Positions 10,968-20,300 of a stretch of 64,000 bases of DNA are shown piece after piece. The DNA lies in assembly GCA_963775335.1 (NCBI GenBank), contig CAVZIJ010000003.1:186001-250000 (forward strand), written 5' to 3'. The notes beneath the pieces are model-generated. The model worked only from the letters and a program-made list of their open reading frames with translations, was not told where the DNA came from and did not search any database. Position 1 is the first letter of the stretch. Each line of letters begins with the position of its first letter. The stretch comes from CAVQCX01 sp963775335 (GTDB lineage Bacteria > Pseudomonadota > Gammaproteobacteria > Chromatiales > Chromatiaceae). The position numbers and the translations under genes were made by a program.

Positions 10968-11050
10968 AATCGTGTCCGTTGTTGATGGGCAGGATTAGTG
11001 GCTGACGAGCGGAGGCCACGGGTGGCGGGACGATTCGAGGGGAGGTCATC

Positions 11051-11380
11051 ATGCTGGTAACCTTTTCCTGTGCAGCCTATGCGGACATCACGATGTTTGG
11101 AGATGTGGCGGTCCGGCTGCTCAAACTGATGGGACACAGTGGCACCGTGCCCAGCGCTCTCCTGGCAGAAGATGTCCAAGCGGCGCTGGAGCGCCTGGAG
11201 GCCGCAATCGAGGCGGACAAGCGGTCGCCTGAGCCGGAACGGGCTGCAACAGGCTGGGACGAAGAGCCTGCTGTCAGTCTTTCGCACCGCGCCTTGCCTG
11301 TGATCGAATTGCTCAAAGCGGCGGCAAAGGCAAAATGTGACGTGATGTGGGACAGCAGTTCATCCGGTGCTGGCGCGTGA
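11051..11380 (+). CDS. DUF1840 family protein
   Basis: The product is 109 aa. The N-terminal ITMFGDVAVRLLKLMGHSGTVP and the ALLAEDVQAALERLEAA segment are the conserved parts of DUF1840, a small cytoplasmic protein family of unknown function in beta- and gammaproteobacteria. The usual C-terminal segment ALPVIELLKAAAKAKCDVMW is present, so the gene is intact. The start follows GAGGGGAGG at 11036-11044. It is the only intact gene between the transposase fragments and the integrase remnant, and it overlaps the tail of that remnant on the opposite strand. Confidence 0.85.
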   Translation: MLVTFSCAAYADITMFGDVAVRLLKLMGHSGTVPSALLAEDVQAALERLEAAIEADKRSPEPERAATGWDEEPAVSLSHRALPVIELLKAAAKAKCDVMWDSSSSGAGA

Positions 11381-11640
11381 GGCGGTAGGGCCTGATGGAA
11401 TACGAGGACTCTTGCGGGACCCCTCTCGGACCACCGCGTTAGCGGCCTCGATCAGGTTGCCAAGCTCCGCCGCCGAGTAGTGGGTAGTGACCCGCCCGAA
11501 GCGGTGCGCGAAGAGGTCCTGGCGATCCTCGAAGCTCACTCCTGTGGCGCGCGGTCGCCGCCCGAGAGTGTGTTTGAGGTTGTGGACCCGAACCTGTCGT
11601 AGTCCCGCGTTGGGGCGGGCCGGATCGCCACCCGAAATCT
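11360..11640 (-). pseudogene. Tyrosine recombinase/phage integrase, C-terminal remnant
   Basis: One minus-strand frame, open from about 11640 to a TGA at 11360-11362, reads AGLRQVRVHNLKHTLGRRPR, then ATGVSFEDRQDLFAHRFGRV, then TTHYSAAELGNLIEAANAV. This is the C-terminal catalytic part of a tyrosine integrase. It has the HNLKH box (equivalent to HDL[RK]H), an AHRFG segment corresponding to LGH-x-SG, and the nucleophile Tyr in THYSAAEL. The N-terminal two thirds are absent. Its position about 400 bp from the end of the eCIS gene cluster suggests a past integration event near that border. Confidence 0.65.
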
Positions 11641-11719
11641 GGAGGACTTCCCGGACGCAAGCCGGCCCGACCGTGCGGGATTTCGTTCGTCAACCAATTC
11701 TCTGAGGCCCCCCCTGCCC

Positions 11720-11878
11720 ATGCCGATAGATTGCTGCCAACCACTATCGCGGCCACTCGCGATCCTGCTGCTTGCCCTGATCGGGATGCTGGCTGCCGGG
11801 GCGGGCACTCCGACAGCTTCATCGCGCGCAGCGACGACGCTCGAAGGCCTGATCAGCGAGGCGTTCCAGAATGTATAA
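11720..11878 (+). CDS. Possible 52-residue secreted or membrane peptide
   Basis: A short frame encodes MPIDCCQPLSRPLAILLLAL, then IGMLAAGAGTPTASSRAATT, then LEGLISEAFQNV. Residues 10-28 form a hydrophobic segment with a small-residue region after it (AAGAGTPTASS) that resembles a signal-peptide cleavage site. That would leave a 20-residue peptide. There is no good ribosome site upstream and no recognised family, so this may be chance. Confidence 0.25.
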   Translation: MPIDCCQPLSRPLAILLLALIGMLAAGAGTPTASSRAATTLEGLISEAFQNV

Positions 11879-12047
11879 GAATCCGCTCGCGCGGGAGCGA
11901 ACGGGGCTCAGGGGCTCGGATTCCCGGCCCTGCGCCGTAGTGCGGGCGTTCGCCGCGCTGCGTTGGCCCACCCTCTCACCCCGACCAGTGCTGATATCTC
12001 CAGCCCGATGGCTGGCGTCTGCGTTTGGGAGGTTGGGTCATCATCTG

Positions 12048-15000
12048 TCACAGATTGACCAGGTTCAAGCCGCCATTGCCAAAAGCCGCGGCAACATTGC
12101 CGACGTTGAATAGGCGGAAGTCGTTGTGGGCGAAATTGGCCAGGCACTTGGTCTGGTCGGCGATGCAGGCGCCGAAGTCGCCGTTGGGGTGCAGGGCGTT
12201 CAGGCTCAGGCCGAGATCGGCGGCCAGGAGCTGGTTATCGGTTCCGATCCACTCGTTGTCGTTGGCGACCAGGGTGCGATAGCAGTCGTTGATGGTGCCC
12301 TGATGGGCTGCCACGACATCGTTCAGTGCCTTGACGAAGGCGTCGCCGAAGCGCACTTCGGCAAGGTGGTTGTCAAGAAGCCGAAGGTCGCCCCTGGCAG
12401 TGGCCAAGCGGATGGCGCCGCTCTTGAGGTTCCCGGCCAGGATTTTCAACAGTTCCTCGGAAAGGACGTCCTGCGTAGTAGCCTCTCCGTAGAGGGAGAG
12501 GCGTCCCCGGATGAGGTTGCCGGTGACGATCGTCAGGGCGCCCGGTGCATCCAGCGCCAGGGCGAAGCCTGCTGATGCGATAACTAAGCCGGCACGCAGG
12601 GCGTCCAGGGCGGTGGCGATCTGGCGAGTGTCGGTGGGCTTGGCAAGCTGGTCGCGAACCTTGACCAGTGCCTCCTGCACGGCGGGGTTCTGCACCAGGG
12701 GCTCGTCGGTGGCGCGCAGCAGCGTGTCGATCTGGGTGGCGGCGGTCTTGCGCTGGGCCGCGTTGAGCTTGCCCAGCTGCGTGACCAGCGCGCGATCCAC
12801 CGGCTGGTACAGCTCGCCCTTGGCCGTCTGCATGCTGGCCTGCAGGGGCTTGAGGACATCGGCCCGTGCCAATATGGCGATGGCCTTCTCCAGCGGGGCG
12901 GCCTGGACGCTGCGCAGCTGGTTGCCGCTGACCTCGATGCGCATTGCATCGCTGATGCTCAGCAGGCTGGCGCCCGGCGGGGTGGTCCCGGCCATGCGCA
13001 GCCTGGACACGCGCACGTCATCGCAACCCTGGATGGACAGGCTGAGATTGCCGTCGGTGCCCTGCACGTCGAAGTCGCTCAGGCGCACCGTGGCGAAGTC
13101 GACCAGTTTGAAGGCCTGGCCGCGCAGTTGTAGGCGGCTGGCCGGGCCCGCGCCGTGGATGGTAAGGCTGGTGTTCGCCGGTGCCTGCACGCTGAGGTCC
13201 GCTTCGAAGCCATGGTTGCCGGGCAGCAGACACAGGCAGATGTCGGCGGCGCCCTGTTCGATCAGGGCCTGCAGCGCCCGGTCCAGGGCGGCGAACTGGC
13301 CGCCCACGCCCACGCCCACCCTGGTGCAACAGCCTCCGCCATGGGTCTGCTGACACAAGGCGTCGATGGCGGCCTGGACGGTATTGACCTTCTGACCCTT
13401 GAGCGCGGGGCACTTGGCCGGATCGTAGGCCACCCGTGCGGCGACGGAGAGTTGGGCGGCGAAATGGATCTCGTTGTACTTGCCGGGCGCCGGCTGCCCT
13501 TCCTCCAGTAACTCGGCGACGGCGGTCTGGCTCGGCTTGTCCGGCGCCAGGTTCCATGCCGCCGCCGCGATGCCGTTGGCGTCGGTCGCGACCGTCTGCG
13601 TCGAGCCGCCGCCGCTGAGCTGGCCGCTGGTGACGGTGAAACGCACCTGGGCGCCGACCACCGGGAACTGGCCGTTGTAGACGGCGACCTCCAGAGGTTG
13701 GGGCAGCGGTACGGGTTGGGGCTCGAGCGGGTCGGGCATGGCCTCCTGGCCGTCACCGCCCACGTAGAACAGGTTGGTGAGCTCGCTCAGTGCCGGGAAC
13801 AGGTGGCGGCAGTCCGACAACAGCTTCCAGGTGCCGCCGGTGCAGCTCAGCATGGCGAGCCGCGCGAAGGCGCGCAGGAAGCCCTGGGGCGACAGGAACG
13901 CCGACTTGTTGCCGACCTGCGGCCACTCCACGTCGGCGGTGGCGGTGCGCGCCGGGATCATCCAATAGTCGCCGATGCGGTAGCGTCCCGGGGTGAACTT
14001 GATCTCGACGCCGTCTTCGAGGTCCACCCAGCCGCTGTTGCTGTTGGGGTTGGCAGGAGCCATGGTGGCCAACCCGTCCCAGCGCCGCACCCGCGGGTTG
14101 GACGGGAATAGGGCCTCGTCCAGGGGGCCGGTCTTGGTGGTCAGGTCCAGGGTGACCACGTTGCCGTTGGTCTTCAGCACCTGCACCAGGGTGCCGGGCT
14201 TGCCCAGCAGTTCATGGGTGTCGTCGTAGAGCTCCACCCAACAGCCGGGCACGATGGCCAGGTAGGCGTCGCGGCCGATGTTGGCCACCTCAAGCTCGTC
14301 GGCCACCGGATTGCCGAGCCAGCGGGTTACCTTTGTGGCGATGCTGCCGTTGTCGTGGGACCACTTGTAGCGCGCCTTGCCCGAGAGCGTGCCGTCGTCG
14401 TGGATCTCCACCCGGTAGAGCAGGTTCTCCAGGCGCCGGAAGCCGGCGTCCGGGGCCAGCAGGCAGGGGTCTTTGGGCGGCGTACTCTGTTCGGAGCGCG
14501 CCGCCAGGGTGCCGTCCGGCGGCGTGACCAGATCGTCCCAGGCCTTCACGTCCGACAGGCAGGTGAGGCCGGCGCCAAGATCCCCGGCGCGGAGGAACTT
14601 CACCTGCCACAGGGTCTGCACGCGGGTGGCGGTGTCGGGCCCGCCCAGGGCCACTTCGCGGATCAGGTCGTCCTCCAGTGCGGTGATGTGGCGCTCCCAG
14701 GCCTCCAGGTAGCCGATGTAGATGCCGTCCGGCGGATTCACCGCCCCACCGTTGTTGTTGTACACCTGGATGCTGCTCAGCGGTGCGGCGCCGGCCGGTG
14801 GCAGCGGCAGCACGGTGGCGCCGTCGGGCAGTACCGGGGAGGCTGCGGCAGGGAGGTCCGGCTGGGTGGTGGCGGCGACCTCGAACGGGTTCTCGCACAG
14901 CAGGCCATCCGCGTAGTAGTGGCCCGCGCTGATGTTGACGTTCTTGCCGCTGGCGCTCAGCGCGAAGCCGGGGTTGTCCAGGGGGCCGGCGCTCGGACCC

Positions 15001-15152
15001 AGGGTGTCGACGGTCTCGGTCTCGACGCGGTGGTTGAGAATGTCCTGTTGTTCGTTCCAATCCGCATCGGTCTGTACGCGTCCCTGTTGCATGCGCACGC
15101 TGCGGTAGTGTTTCGCGGCCCTGAACGTGTCGCGGGTCAGATCGGCTTTCAT
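12048..15152 (-). CDS. DUF6519 protein: eCIS fibre-like or baseplate-associated protein with Ig-like and beta-helix regions
   Basis: The product is 1034 aa and the last gene of the eCIS run. The N-terminus MKADLTRDTFRAAKHYRSVR with QQGRVQTDADWNEQ is the DUF6519 signature found in eCIS clusters. Residues 1-470 are beta-rich. Residues about 482-570 look like an invasin-type Ig domain (VYNGQFPVVGAQVRFTVTSG, then VATDANGIAAAAW). From about 590, spaced strands such as TSLTIHGAGPASRLQLRG and VRVSRLRMAG suggest a right-handed parallel beta-helix, interrupted by a helical stretch at 755-860. A CC pair and CLCLL near 608-640 could form disulfides. The position and size fit a surface-exposed receptor-binding or fibre function (Afp13-like role). 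That role is inference, since no trimeric fibre tip is recognised. Confidence 0.75.
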   Translation of the reverse strand: MKADLTRDTFRAAKHYRSVRMQQGRVQTDADWNEQQDILNHRVETETVDTLGPSAGPLDNPGFALSASGKNVNISAGHYYADGLLCENPFEVAATTQPDLPAAASPVLPDGATVLPLPPAGAAPLSSIQVYNNNGGAVNPPDGIYIGYLEAWERHITALEDDLIREVALGGPDTATRVQTLWQVKFLRAGDLGAGLTCLSDVKAWDDLVTPPDGTLAARSEQSTPPKDPCLLAPDAGFRRLENLLYRVEIHDDGTLSGKARYKWSHDNGSIATKVTRWLGNPVADELEVANIGRDAYLAIVPGCWVELYDDTHELLGKPGTLVQVLKTNGNVVTLDLTTKTGPLDEALFPSNPRVRRWDGLATMAPANPNSNSGWVDLEDGVEIKFTPGRYRIGDYWMIPARTATADVEWPQVGNKSAFLSPQGFLRAFARLAMLSCTGGTWKLLSDCRHLFPALSELTNLFYVGGDGQEAMPDPLEPQPVPLPQPLEVAVYNGQFPVVGAQVRFTVTSGQLSGGGSTQTVATDANGIAAAAWNLAPDKPSQTAVAELLEEGQPAPGKYNEIHFAAQLSVAARVAYDPAKCPALKGQKVNTVQAAIDALCQQTHGGGCCTRVGVGVGGQFAALDRALQALIEQGAADICLCLLPGNHGFEADLSVQAPANTSLTIHGAGPASRLQLRGQAFKLVDFATVRLSDFDVQGTDGNLSLSIQGCDDVRVSRLRMAGTTPPGASLLSISDAMRIEVSGNQLRSVQAAPLEKAIAILARADVLKPLQASMQTAKGELYQPVDRALVTQLGKLNAAQRKTAATQIDTLLRATDEPLVQNPAVQEALVKVRDQLAKPTDTRQIATALDALRAGLVIASAGFALALDAPGALTIVTGNLIRGRLSLYGEATTQDVLSEELLKILAGNLKSGAIRLATARGDLRLLDNHLAEVRFGDAFVKALNDVVAAHQGTINDCYRTLVANDNEWIGTDNQLLAADLGLSLNALHPNGDFGACIADQTKCLANFAHNDFRLFNVGNVAAAFGNGGLNLVNL

Positions 15153-15218
15153 GGTCGTTGTTCCCTAGAGTTGTGTGGCTGCGTGCAGCGGTCTGCCGGC
15201 GCGGTCCTTTTCCGTTGT

Positions 15219-17324
15219 TCAGTTCACGTAGAGCACGCCGGCCTCCAGGCCGAAGCGCAGGTATTCGTCGAGAGCCTGGCGCAGATTGGCCTCCCGCTGC
15301 GGCTGCTTGAGCAGGTTCCACACCCCCATCTCGGCGCCGTCGTCGGCACCGGTGCGCACCTCCACCGCGGTCGAGAGCTGCAGCTGCGCATAGGCGGCGT
15401 CGCCGTAGTCCACCGACGCGAAGCCCGGCGTGACCCGCACCCGTTCCGCCTTCGCCTTGGCGGCGGGCAGGTTCAGCACCACCAGGTCGGGCAGGCAGCG
15501 GTAGCGCCGCGGCGTCTGGGAGTTGTCGGGCACGTAGCAGAAGCGCACGCAGCCTTCCTGGCGACGCTCGATCTGCACCTTGCCGGTGAGCAGGCTGTTG
15601 CTGGCCTGTAGCTGCCCCGCGGCAGCGCTGCCGAGCACAGTGCACCGATCGAGGCTCAAGGGCGTGTTCGGGAGGTCGAAGGCCTTGGCGCCGCCGGCAT
15701 CTACGATGCAGTCGCTCAGTTGTGCGGCGGCGATGGCCCTGCCCGCCTTGATCGGGCCGCAGATGCCGTGGGTCATCACCAGGCTCAGCTCCGAGCCCGT
15801 GCCGGTGTGACGAATCCCCCCCCGCGTCGGCACCAGGGTGCAATGGCGAATGTCGAGTCGCCGCAGGGCGCCGCTCAGCTTGAGCTGGCCGTCCAACAGC
15901 AGTCCGGAGAGACCCAGGCGGCTGTTCACGTTGCCCTTGAAGGCGAAGTCGCCCACCAACACCGGCCGGCGTCGGTTGACTGCCTCGATGGCGAGATGGG
16001 TGTCAGGCAGGTTGAGGCTCGGCGTGATGATCTCGGTGGCGTCGCTGTCGATGCGGATCAGCCAGCGTTTGCCGGAGCTGACCGCGGCCAGCGCCGCCAC
16101 CAGGGTGGGCTGATCGGTGGGCACCTGGATGAGCTGGTCGAAGTCCGCCGGATCCAGCAGTCCGAGCGCGGCGTCGTCCTCGCGCCGCACGGGGCGGCGG
16201 TCGTAGGGGCCGCCGCCGACGTCGCCGGGGAAACCGTAGGCGTAGGCGACTTCCACGGTGGCGGGGTTGACGCCGGTGGGCAGGGCGATGCGCCCCAGCA
16301 CCGGGTCGAAGCCGACGATGACCTCTCCCGCCTCTTGCGGGAAGGTGAGGTCGGGAAGGCCGGACTGCGTCGGATGCACCACCAGGCTTGCGGGCGGGCG
16401 GCGCCAGTCCTCCGGTGCCACGCCGGGCAGCGGCGACAGGTTGCACACCACCAGGTTTTCGGTGGACACCAGTTGCCCGTCCACCCAGATGCGGACCAGC
16501 GGGCCGCCCTGGGCGGGGTCGAAATAGCGGCGCGGGTCCGGGCTGCCGTCGGCGAGAGACTGGCGATCGGCGGTCAGTTCGTCGTACAGGACGCGGCGCG
16601 ACAGCGGCTCGGGTACGTTCACCGCTTCGGCCAGGTGGCTGATGTCGGTCTCCGTGCGGGGCCGGTTGAACAGGGGCAGGGAGCGGCCGAGGGGATCGAA
16701 GGTGTAGAGACCGTTGCGGGTCGTCACCTTGGCGGCGGTGCTGCGCTCCAGCGCGCAGGCCTGCAGCCGCCACAGGTACAGGCCGATGTTGGGGATGTTG
16801 TAGCGTCCCGCCGGCAGGGGCCGCACCTCCAGGCTGTGGGCGGCCTGGTCGAAGGGACCGTCGACGCGTTCCAGCTGGGCGGCGTCGCGCAGGTCCGGCG
16901 TGCGTACGTTGAACAGCCGCCGATGGTTGACGTGCTGGGTGGTTTCCAGCAGATGGAAGAATTCCACCGCGCGGGCCCGCCAGCCGGTGGTATCGAAGGC
17001 CAGCTCCTCCAGCACCGGCAAGGTGCCCTTGCGCCGGCGCAGGCGCAGGGTATTGGCCACCAGGGCGCGCTGTCCGAAGGCCTGGGTGCCTTCGATGCCG
17101 TAGAGGCCGCGCACGCCGAGCAGGTCGCCGATGTAGGGGATCAGCCAGTCGTCGCAGGTTTCGATGAACCAGTTGTCGTAGAGCCGGGCGATGTCCGCTT
17201 CCAGCAGCGCGCCCTGCTCCGCGATCACCGTCAGCAGGGCCCGTAGCGTTCCGCCCTGTTCGGCATCGCGCTGGCGATAGAACGCCGGCAGCCGGCTCAA
17301 CAGGAAATCGGCGTCCATGCTCAT
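15219..17324 (-). CDS. eCIS baseplate protein, P2 gpI-like N-terminus with beta-helix C-terminus
   Basis: The product is 701 aa. The N-terminus (FLLSRLPAFYRQRD, then DNWFIETCDDWLIPYIGDLLGVRG) is the phage tail protein I-like region used in baseplate wedges (Afp12-like position). Residues 100-130 contain RKGTLPVLEELAFDTTGW, a conserved wedge segment. The C-terminal half, from about residue 440, has repeated short strands (HLAIEAVNRRRPVLVGDFAF, LSGLLLDGQLKLSGALRRLDI) that resemble a parallel beta-helix. Its ATG overlaps the stop of the preceding baseplate gene by 4 nt (ATGA). It should connect the baseplate to the fibre-like DUF6519 protein encoded next. Confidence 0.75.
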   Translation of the reverse strand: MSMDADFLLSRLPAFYRQRDAEQGGTLRALLTVIAEQGALLEADIARLYDNWFIETCDDWLIPYIGDLLGVRGLYGIEGTQAFGQRALVANTLRLRRRKGTLPVLEELAFDTTGWRARAVEFFHLLETTQHVNHRRLFNVRTPDLRDAAQLERVDGPFDQAAHSLEVRPLPAGRYNIPNIGLYLWRLQACALERSTAAKVTTRNGLYTFDPLGRSLPLFNRPRTETDISHLAEAVNVPEPLSRRVLYDELTADRQSLADGSPDPRRYFDPAQGGPLVRIWVDGQLVSTENLVVCNLSPLPGVAPEDWRRPPASLVVHPTQSGLPDLTFPQEAGEVIVGFDPVLGRIALPTGVNPATVEVAYAYGFPGDVGGGPYDRRPVRREDDAALGLLDPADFDQLIQVPTDQPTLVAALAAVSSGKRWLIRIDSDATEIITPSLNLPDTHLAIEAVNRRRPVLVGDFAFKGNVNSRLGLSGLLLDGQLKLSGALRRLDIRHCTLVPTRGGIRHTGTGSELSLVMTHGICGPIKAGRAIAAAQLSDCIVDAGGAKAFDLPNTPLSLDRCTVLGSAAAGQLQASNSLLTGKVQIERRQEGCVRFCYVPDNSQTPRRYRCLPDLVVLNLPAAKAKAERVRVTPGFASVDYGDAAYAQLQLSTAVEVRTGADDGAEMGVWNLLKQPQREANLRQALDEYLRFGLEAGVLYVN

Positions 17325-20300
17325 GCGGTCAGCTCCGTCAGCAGGACATCGGCGGGATCGAGCAGCAGGATCTCCGCCGGCACGATCTGCTGGCCCTGCC
17401 AGTGCGCGCGCTGTGCGCGCAGCCGGCCGTCGGGGCCGGCGACGGTCTTGATGAAGGCGTCGCTGTGCAGGCGCATGCTGTCCAGGTCCACCCAGTCCAC
17501 GCCGGCCACCCCCTGGATGCGGGCCAGCAACTCGCTGCCGCTCAGGGACTGGCCATATTGACGGCTGGCGAAGTCATAGGCCGCCGCCAGTGCCGAACGC
17601 ACCGCGGCCAGAACCTTGTCGGATTCGTACTCGGGCTTGATGCGCAGATTGGCCGTGAGTCCGAAGCGCAGGACCTTGCCCGGTTCCAGCCTCAGCGGCT
17701 GGTGCGGCGGGCGCACCGCATCGATGGCGTCGGCCAGGTTGCGGTAAAGAGTCGAGCCGGGATCGACGTCCGCGCCGTCCACGCCGGCGATGGTGAGATG
17801 CACCAGGCGGCCCTCGCCGTCCCACAGCCAGACCGCCTGGGCCTTGCCGATGCCGATGAAGGCGGCGGCGAAGTCCTCGAAGTCCTGCAGTGAGACGATG
17901 CGGTCCAGGGTCAGCACCGTCAGCGGGGCGTTGCGGCGGGCGCCGTCGCGGGACTCGGGGTCGGTGCCGCCGCTGGCGGGGATGGGATTGACGACCTCCT
18001 TGAGCCCGAGGGGACGCTGGAGCAGCATGCTGATCTGCCCCTGTTCCACGTTGCCGCCGGCACCGATGCCGACCCGGTACCGTGCCTCCACGTTGGTCTG
18101 GCCGCTGGGCAGGCGCGCACCGTTTGCGCCGTCGCCGAACTGTACGGTGACGGTGCCGTCGTCGGCGCGCCGGATCAGGTAGGAGCGATCCTTGGGCTGC
18201 ATGGCGGTGATGCGCGGCGCTTCGTTCCAGCGGATGCCGTTGACGCGGATCTCGAGCGTGCTTTCGGCGCCCGACGGCGTGGATGCCGCGATGTAGGTGA
18301 GCGGCTTCTGGCGCAGGATGAAGCGCTGGAAGGCGCGGCTGCCGTCGCCGCCGCCGAGGATCTCGGGCTGCACCTGCATCTGCTTGCTGTCGCCGTTGCT
18401 CGCCTGGGCCACGTTGGCATTGATGCGGACACTGCGCGGCAGGTAGGCGTTGGCCAAGTCGGCCTCCAGCTCCAGCCGTGTGCCGCCGGCCTGAAGCAGA
18501 TTGCGGTGAATCTGCGCCGTCTCCGAGCGCTTCTCCAGGGTGACCGTGTACCGGCTCCCGTCAGTGAACGAGAGGGTCGCGGTGAGCTGGTCCTTGGCGA
18601 TCTCCACCGCCGCCAGTGCATCGTGCTGCTGCAGGCGCGTGCGTACCTGGGCATTGTCCGCCGGTGCGCCGACGGCCTCGCTCAACACCAGGCCGCTGAC
18701 CGCGATCCACTGTTCGGCGGCCAGGTCCGGCTGCAGGGTGGCCAGGTCGAGGAGGTGGCCGCTCGTCAGCCCCGACAGCGGCCGCGCGGCCCAGGGCAGT
18801 TCCGCGGATTCGCCGTAGACGGTGGTGTCGCGCAGGCGGTCGTTGAACAGGTCGCGCAGCTGTTCACCGTCCAGAGTCAGTCCGGTGCATTTGCTGGACA
18901 GGGTGAACTGAGAGCGTGGGGCGTCGTTGACGCTCAGGACCTCGTAGACCTCCTGATACTCGGGAATGGACAGTACCACCCAACCGCCGGGGACCAGGCG
19001 CGGATAGGCGGCATCCAGATGCACCGTGTGGATGTCGCTGGGGTAGAGGCGCGTCTTGGGAATGGTCTGCAGTGTGAAACCCGGTCCGCTCCAGGACAGC
19101 TCCATCACCGCCGCGCCGCTCTGCTGGAAGTATTCCAATCGCAGGAGATACTTGTGGCCCGCCTGCAGCTTTACGGGGGCGGGGGAATCATAGGTGGTCG
19201 CGGACTGCGTGTGCCATTCATCGACCAGCAGCTGATCGTTGACCCAGAGGCGCACGCCGTCGTCGGCGCGGACCTCGAACACGTAATCGCCGGTGCTCGG
19301 CGCCTCCACCCATCCGCTCCAGCGCGCGGAGAAATGGGTCGCCGGGATCCCCGCGCCCCAGTTGACTGCGGCCGAGTCGAAGGACACCTGGGCATCGACG
19401 CGGCTGGTCAATGGGGTGTTGAACGCCGCGCCCGTGAAGTAGTCGCCCTGCAGTCCGGTCCCCGCACCCGTCGTTGCGCTCGCCGGAGGATCGGACATCT
19501 CCACCAGGGTGAATCCGGGCCAGTCCGGGTATTGGCTGATGGGTACGACGGTGTTGTCGGCAAGGCCGAGGTAGCAGGCGCGCAGGCTCTGGGGCATGGC
19601 CTTCCAGTCCGGCGCGGCCTGGCCGAACAGATTGGCGCGGGTGCGCAGGGCGTAGCATTTGGGATTGGCCTTGGCGGGCTCGACGTGGGGCGACTTGCTG
19701 CCCAGCGGCTGGTCCAGCGTGACCACCGTATAGCCGGCCAGCGGATCGGCGCTGGGTTCGGCGGGCGGCACCGGCTGCAGGCGCGCGATCCGGCGGAAGT
19801 CCCAGTTCTCGTTTGCCGGGTCGCCGCGCCGCTCGTCGCCGATCACCAGCAGGGCGTCGCCGGTCTGCAGGCCGGTATTGGCTCCCCGCACATAGAGCGT
19901 GGTGGTACCGAAGGCCGGCGCGAGGCTCTCCTCGCTGACCACCGCCAGGGCGTTCCAGGCGGCGCGCGCCTGAATGGTGTCCAGGGTCTCGAACACCTGG
20001 GCCTGCTCGTCCTGGGCCGGAACGCTCTGGGCGCGCAGGCCGGCATCGATGCGCGTTTGCGCCGGAGAGCCCGGCGCCGTCTCCAGGGTGCATGCCAACA
20101 TGGTCGACGCCGCCACCCCCGGGCGCAGTTCATGGCCGATGGCGCGGGCCAGCTCCAGCACCGAGCGCCGTTCGGTGGCGGTGCGCAGATAGCCCTCGTT
20201 GACGATGCGTTCCTGGTAGAAGCTCAACACGTCCAGCACCCCTGCCCAGGCGTCCATGAGTGCCAGCGCCGGGTCGTCGGGCGAGCGTGTGCTCAGGGGC

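Noticed and set aside
11999..12014. CCAGCC/GGCTGG hairpin after the eCIS operon as a terminator
   Set aside because: The stem is short and no T-run follows on the minus strand.
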